Part shown: positions 60,361-64,000 of the stretch, in pieces
How the letters are laid out: every line of letters begins with the position of its first letter
How positions within the stretch are numbered: position 1 is the first letter of the stretch
Origin: CAG-791 sp000431495
Lineage (GTDB): Bacteria; Bacillota; Clostridia; Lachnospirales; Lachnospiraceae
Assembly: GCA_052117605.1 (NCBI GenBank)
Contig: JBQKIT010000004.1
Reading direction: 5' to 3' (one strand)
DNA: 64,000 nucleotides
Made by a program: the position numbers and the translations under genes
The notes under the pieces: model-generated
Told to the model about the DNA's origin: nothing
The model's database searches: none
The model's input: the letters and a program-made list of their open reading frames with translations, nothing else

Positions 60361-61017
60361 ATGTTCTGGACCGTTACAATATCGCTACTGGAAGGCTTTT
60401 GGGGGACAGGGAAGCTCTTTGCACTGACACTTGTGTTTTCACTTCCTCTGGGCCTTTTTATCTGTCTTGGCTCCATGAGCCGCGTGACAATTCTTCGGTA
60501 TCCGATCAAATTTCTGATCTGGGTGATCCGGGGAACGCCGCTTCTTCTGCAGCTTCTGGTTATTTATTATGGCCCTGGCATCATCCTTGGCAACAACTGG
60601 TGGGGCTCCGGGACAGGCGGGAGATTTCTTGCGGCTCTGGTCGCCTTTGTCATTAACTATGCATGCTATTTCTCGGAGATTTACCGCGGCGGCATTCAGT
60701 CGATTCCGGTGGGACAGTATGAGGCCGGGCAGGTGCTGGGCATGACCAAAGGACAGATTTTCCGCAAGGTGGTGCTGCTTCAGGTGATCAAGCGCATTGT
60801 TCCTCCGATGTCGAATGAAATCATCACACTGGTAAAGGATACCTCGCTGGCCCGCGTCATTGCGGTCTATGAGATCATCTGGAACGGCCAGTCCTTTATC
60901 AAGAGTGCGGGCATCATCTGGCCGCTGTTCTATACGGGTGTGTTCTATCTGCTGTTCTCCGGCCTTCTTACGATTTTGTTTGACCGTGTGGAGAAGAAGC
61001 TGAGCTATTTCCGGTAA
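60361..61017 (+). CDS. Polar amino acid ABC transporter, permease
   Basis: The 218-residue permease of the HisM group has five membrane helices. It has FWTVTISLLEGFWGTGKLFALT at the start, GTPLLLQLLVIYYGPG, and the EAA-like loop EAGQVLGMTKGQIFRKVVLLQVIK. An in-frame ATG at 60292 would run through the terminator hairpin, so the start at 60361, 11 nt after GGAGG, is preferred. The ATPase gene follows by 22 nt. Confidence 0.93.
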   Translation: MFWTVTISLLEGFWGTGKLFALTLVFSLPLGLFICLGSMSRVTILRYPIKFLIWVIRGTPLLLQLLVIYYGPGIILGNNWWGSGTGGRFLAALVAFVINYACYFSEIYRGGIQSIPVGQYEAGQVLGMTKGQIFRKVVLLQVIKRIVPPMSNEIITLVKDTSLARVIAVYEIIWNGQSFIKSAGIIWPLFYTGVFYLLFSGLLTILFDRVEKKLSYFR

Positions 61018-61039
61018 GGGCGAATAAAGGAATAAAATC

Positions 61040-61825
61040 ATGTCAATTCTTGAAGTAAAGAACATACAGAAAAATTTCGGAAGCACGGAGGTCTTGAAGA
61101 ATATTTCCTTTTCCATGGAAGAGGGAACGGCGCTGTCCATTATCGGCTCCTCAGGCTCCGGCAAAACAACCCTTCTTCGCTGCCTGAACTTCCTGGAGAC
61201 GCCGGATGGCGGAACCATTCAGGTGAGAGGGGAAACTCTTTTTGATGCGGGACGCCATGAAAAGGCAAGTGACGAGGAAATCCGGAAGAAGAGGCTACAC
61301 TTCGGCATGGTGTTTCAGTCGTTCAACCTGTTTCCGCAGTATACGGCACTGGAGAATGTGATGCTGGCTCCGAAGCTTCTGCTGGAAGACAAGGGGAAGG
61401 ACAAAGAGCAGGAGGAGAAGAAGATCCGTGAGCGCGCCATGCAGCTTCTTGATCAGATGGGGCTTTCCAACCGGATGGACAACTATCCGCACCAGCTCTC
61501 CGGAGGCCAGCAGCAGCGCGTTGCGATCGCAAGGGCTCTTGCACTCCGGCCGGATATTCTCTGCTTCGATGAACCGACCTCGGCACTGGATCCGGAGCTT
61601 ACGGGAGAGGTGCTGAAGGTTATCCGCGGACTTGCGGACAATCACACAACGATGATCATTGTGACGCATGAGATGGAGTTTGCGAGAAATGTGTCGGATT
61701 ATGTGATTTTCATGGATGGAGGCCGGATTGCCGAGCAGGGAACGCCGGAAGAGGTCTTTGAGAATCCGAAGGAGGACAGAACGAAGCAGTTCCTGTCGAG
61801 ATACAAGAAAAGAGACGAGGACTGA
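61040..61825 (+). CDS. Polar amino acid ABC transporter, ATP-binding protein
   Basis: The 261-residue ATPase has Walker A GSSGSGKTT, Q-loop MVFQSFNLF, signature LSGGQQQRV, Walker B LCFDEPTSALD and switch His VTHEMEFA. A charged insertion (about residues 118-133, DKGKDKEQEEKKI) lies between Q-loop and signature. It is the HisP/GlnQ type and acts with the two genes upstream. Confidence 0.96.
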   Translation: MSILEVKNIQKNFGSTEVLKNISFSMEEGTALSIIGSSGSGKTTLLRCLNFLETPDGGTIQVRGETLFDAGRHEKASDEEIRKKRLHFGMVFQSFNLFPQYTALENVMLAPKLLLEDKGKDKEQEEKKIRERAMQLLDQMGLSNRMDNYPHQLSGGQQQRVAIARALALRPDILCFDEPTSALDPELTGEVLKVIRGLADNHTTMIIVTHEMEFARNVSDYVIFMDGGRIAEQGTPEEVFENPKEDRTKQFLSRYKKRDED

Positions 61826-61882
61826 AAGCAAAATCCGGTCTTCACAGGTGCCAAATAAATCGAATTAGCGTATACTGTAAAT

Positions 61883-61918
61883 CAGCCGGGGGTTTCTGCG
61901 CCCGGCTGTCATGTTTTT
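61883..61918 (+). terminator. Terminator of the second amino acid ABC operon
   Basis: CAGCCGGG (61883-61890) pairs with CCCGGCTG (61901-61908), then a T-run (61913-61918). Confidence 0.85.
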
Positions 61919-61989
61919 TACAGCAGGGAGAAACTACGATTGGAGGGAGATGCAGCTGCAGGCTGACAGCTGCAGGAAAGGAACAGAAA

Positions 61990-62937
61990 ATGGCGGACAG
62001 ATATGCATTTGGAATTGATGTAGGCGGTACAACGATCAAGCACGGCCTTTTTGATGCGGAGAAGGAAGAGATGGTGGAGAGCTGGGAGATTCCGACCAGA
62101 ACCGAGGACAACGGCAGATATATTCTGGAGGACATTGCGGCCTCTGTGAAGGCGAAGATGGAAGAGAAGAAGCTGGATAAGAAGGATATTGTCGGTCTTG
62201 GCATCGGCGTTCCGGGACCGGTTCTCCCGAACGGTGTGGTCAACGAGGCGGTCAATCTTCACTGGGGTGTTACCGACGTTGCCTCCACGCTGTCGGGACT
62301 TTTGGGGGGCCTGAAGATTCAGGTCGGAAATGACGCCAATGTGGCAGCACTCGGTGAGCAGTGGAAGGGAGGCGGCCAGGGCTTTGACAATATGGTGATG
62401 GTGACGCTCGGAACCGGTGTCGGCGGTGGCATTATCATCAACGGAAGGATTCTTCCGGGCTCCCACGGCGCAGGCGGCGAGATCGGACATATGCAGGTTT
62501 CGGATCATGAGACCGATGTCTGCAACTGCGGCAAGAAGGGCTGTCTGGAGCAGTATGCCTCTGCGAGCGGCATTGTTCGTGTCACGAAGAGAGAGCTTGC
62601 GAAGAACAGGAAGGCAACAACGCTGAAGGATGACGGAAAGCTTTCGGCCAAGAAGATCTTCGACGAGGCAAAGGAGGGCGATGCCTTTGCGGTCTCCATG
62701 GTTGATGAGTTCGGCAAGAAGCTTGGCGAAGCGCTGGCTTTGATCGCAGCCGTTGTAGATCCCGAGGCGGTTGTCATCGGCGGCGGCGTTTCCCGCGCCG
62801 GTCAGATCATTCTGGATGTTACTGAGAAGTATTACACACCGGCAGCGTTCCATGCCTGCCGCAATGTGGTGTTCAAGCTGGCACAGCTTGGAAACGATGC
62901 AGGAATGTACGGAGCAGTCCGCATGGTGCTGCAGTAA
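61990..62937 (+). CDS. ROK family glucokinase
   Basis: The 315-residue kinase has the ATP motif GIDVGGTTIKHGLFD, the ROK signature around GTGVGGGIIINGRILPGSHGAGGEIGHMQV, and the zinc-binding CNCGKKGCLEQYAS. It phosphorylates glucose to glucose 6-phosphate in the cytoplasm, and ROK kinases may also act on other sugars. The RBS is GAAAGGAA. It lies alone between terminators. Confidence 0.93.
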   Translation: MADRYAFGIDVGGTTIKHGLFDAEKEEMVESWEIPTRTEDNGRYILEDIAASVKAKMEEKKLDKKDIVGLGIGVPGPVLPNGVVNEAVNLHWGVTDVASTLSGLLGGLKIQVGNDANVAALGEQWKGGGQGFDNMVMVTLGTGVGGGIIINGRILPGSHGAGGEIGHMQVSDHETDVCNCGKKGCLEQYASASGIVRVTKRELAKNRKATTLKDDGKLSAKKIFDEAKEGDAFAVSMVDEFGKKLGEALALIAAVVDPEAVVIGGGVSRAGQIILDVTEKYYTPAAFHACRNVVFKLAQLGNDAGMYGAVRMVLQ

Positions 62938-63009
62938 ACTGCGAAATTGCAGGCGGCGCTCTGGCGGAAGCCGCAGCGGCGCAAATGGCAGCGATATTTT
63001 TACAGGCAG

Positions 63010-63037
63010 AAAGGCCCGGCAGGATTGCCGGGCCTTT
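63010..63037 (+). terminator. Terminator of the ROK kinase gene
   Basis: A perfect 12-bp stem (63010-63021 with 63026-63037, loop GGAT) has a T3 end. It is 14 nt before the next gene's start. Confidence 0.85.
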
Positions 63038-63051
63038 GCAATTGCTTTAAG

Positions 63052-63969
63052 ATGAAAGACATGATTGAGATCAGGGAGATTACGGATCTTGCTCTTCCGG
63101 AGCTGGATCCCTACACAAAGCTGAATGAAAACCAGCTGAAGCACTATTACGAGCCGGAGCACGGTATTTTTATCGGAGAAAGCCGGACGGTTGTGGAGCG
63201 TGCACTGGCGGCAGGCTATGAGCCGCTTTCTCTTCTTATGGAGAGACGGTATACCGGGACGGAAGGAAAGGAGATCCTCCGGCGTCTGAAGAGCCTGCCT
63301 TACCATGTGACGGTTTATACGGCAGAGCTTGATACTCTGAGCCGACTGACCGGATATCATCTGACGCGCGGGATTCTCTGCGCGTTTCGCAGACGGACCC
63401 TTCCTTCGGTGGAGGAGGTGTGCCGGCATGCAAGGCGGATCGCGGTTCTGGAGAACATCGAGAATCCGACCAATGTCGGGGCGATGATGAGATCTGCGGC
63501 AGCACTCAATATGGACGCGGTTCTTCTGACACCCGAATGCGCGGATCCTCTGTACCGGAGAGCCATCCGTGTCAGTGTGGGGACCGTTTTTCAGGTTCCG
63601 TGGACCTATATCGGGGTGCCTGAGAAACGAGGCACCTGGCTGAAGAGAAGGGATCCGGAAAGCTGCTGCATGGAGAACGGAGACAATCCGTCTGCATGGC
63701 CCAAGGAGGGCATGGCGTATCTGCAAGGGCTCGGCTTTAAGACGGCGGCGATGGCACTGCAGCACGATACCGTGGCAATTGACGATCCGGAGCTGCTTTC
63801 CGAGGAAAAGCTTGCCATTGTGCTTGGGAATGAGGGCGATGGTCTTTCGGCACAGACTATTGCTGCCTGCGATTACACCGTGAAGATTCCGATGTCGCAT
63901 GGCGTGGATTCCCTGAATGTGGCTGCTGCGAGTGCGGTGGCGTTCTGGCAGCTTGGCCGGAGAAACTGA
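63052..63969 (+). CDS. TrmH/SpoU-type RNA methyltransferase
   Basis: The 305-residue protein has an N-terminal substrate domain (NENQLKHYYEPEHGIFIGES in outline) and a C-terminal SPOUT fold with the three motifs NPTNVGAMMRSAAALNMD, IVLGNEGDGLSAQTI and IPMSHGVDSLNVAAASAVAF. It methylates ribose in rRNA or tRNA, and the target is unknown. ATG at 63052 or 63061 can be the start; neither has a strong ribosome site, and the terminator stem ends 14 nt upstream. Confidence 0.92.
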   Translation: MKDMIEIREITDLALPELDPYTKLNENQLKHYYEPEHGIFIGESRTVVERALAAGYEPLSLLMERRYTGTEGKEILRRLKSLPYHVTVYTAELDTLSRLTGYHLTRGILCAFRRRTLPSVEEVCRHARRIAVLENIENPTNVGAMMRSAAALNMDAVLLTPECADPLYRRAIRVSVGTVFQVPWTYIGVPEKRGTWLKRRDPESCCMENGDNPSAWPKEGMAYLQGLGFKTAAMALQHDTVAIDDPELLSEEKLAIVLGNEGDGLSAQTIAACDYTVKIPMSHGVDSLNVAAASAVAFWQLGRRN

Positions 63970-64000
63970 GAACCGGAGCGAAGAAGCGATATAAGAACAG

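Overview
The window looks like chromosomal DNA of a gut-type Clostridia, most likely a Lachnospiraceae member. The gene families are Firmicute (TelA/XpaC, YlmH, AddAB, YerC, PheB-type ACT protein, DUF975, SEC-C, VanZ), the lysine branch uses DapL, G+C is moderate, and AAG/GAG codons dominate. This assignment is inferred from gene content; no rRNA or other marker gene settles it.

Layout. 1-6.8 kb: tail of an xpaC-like gene, a MATE pump, then a run orf36-telA-cobO-like-dapA-dapB-hisA closed by a strong bidirectional terminator. 6.8-10 kb (minus strand): cold-shock protein, YfhO-like giant membrane protein, YerC. 10-18.2 kb: pheB-hom-lysC, two membrane proteins of unknown role, guaB, glnS. 18.2-26.1 kb: regulators (Xre, MocR, AraC, TetR), a second MATE pump, a secreted Ada-motif protein and an acidic YtxH-like protein. 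26.2-36.6 kb: uracil/xanthine permease, the AddB-AddA helicase-nuclease, YlmH and a cupin. 36.7-45.9 kb: a polar amino acid ABC transporter under a putative ARG box and overlapping hisC, then a small membrane protein, nadE, dapF, dapL and a SEC-C protein. 46-49.3 kb: DUF975 protein, VanZ protein and an acidic lipoprotein.

49.3-56.9 kb is the accessory region. A 52-bp tandem repeat array lies just before a tRNA-Pro(AGG) gene. After the tRNA come small regulator/cargo pairs (Xre + small membrane protein, TetR + KTR protein, TetR + GNAT), a YoaP-type acetyltransferase, a DUF3795 protein and decayed genes (a GH127-like enzyme, a methyltransferase, a hydrolase with a damaged end). No integrase or IS element is visible. 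56.9-64 kb returns to core genes: a FeoA-FeoB fusion, a second amino acid ABC transporter, a ROK glucokinase and a TrmH-type RNA methyltransferase.

Functionally the window holds much of the aspartate/lysine/threonine branch (lysC, hom, dapA, dapB, dapL, dapF) in separate operons, two isolated histidine genes and two polar amino acid importers. The most unusual signals are: (i) a 52-bp repeat family at three separate intergenic sites, always in exact 52-bp phase; (ii) many other short tandem duplications (15-39 bp), two of which copy the stop codon and 3' end of a gene; (iii) a HisA that resembles the fungal/plant enzyme rather than bacterial HisA; (iv) a TetR promoter whose -10 box sits between two perfect operator arms; and (v) a hairpin that hides the vanZ ribosome-binding site.
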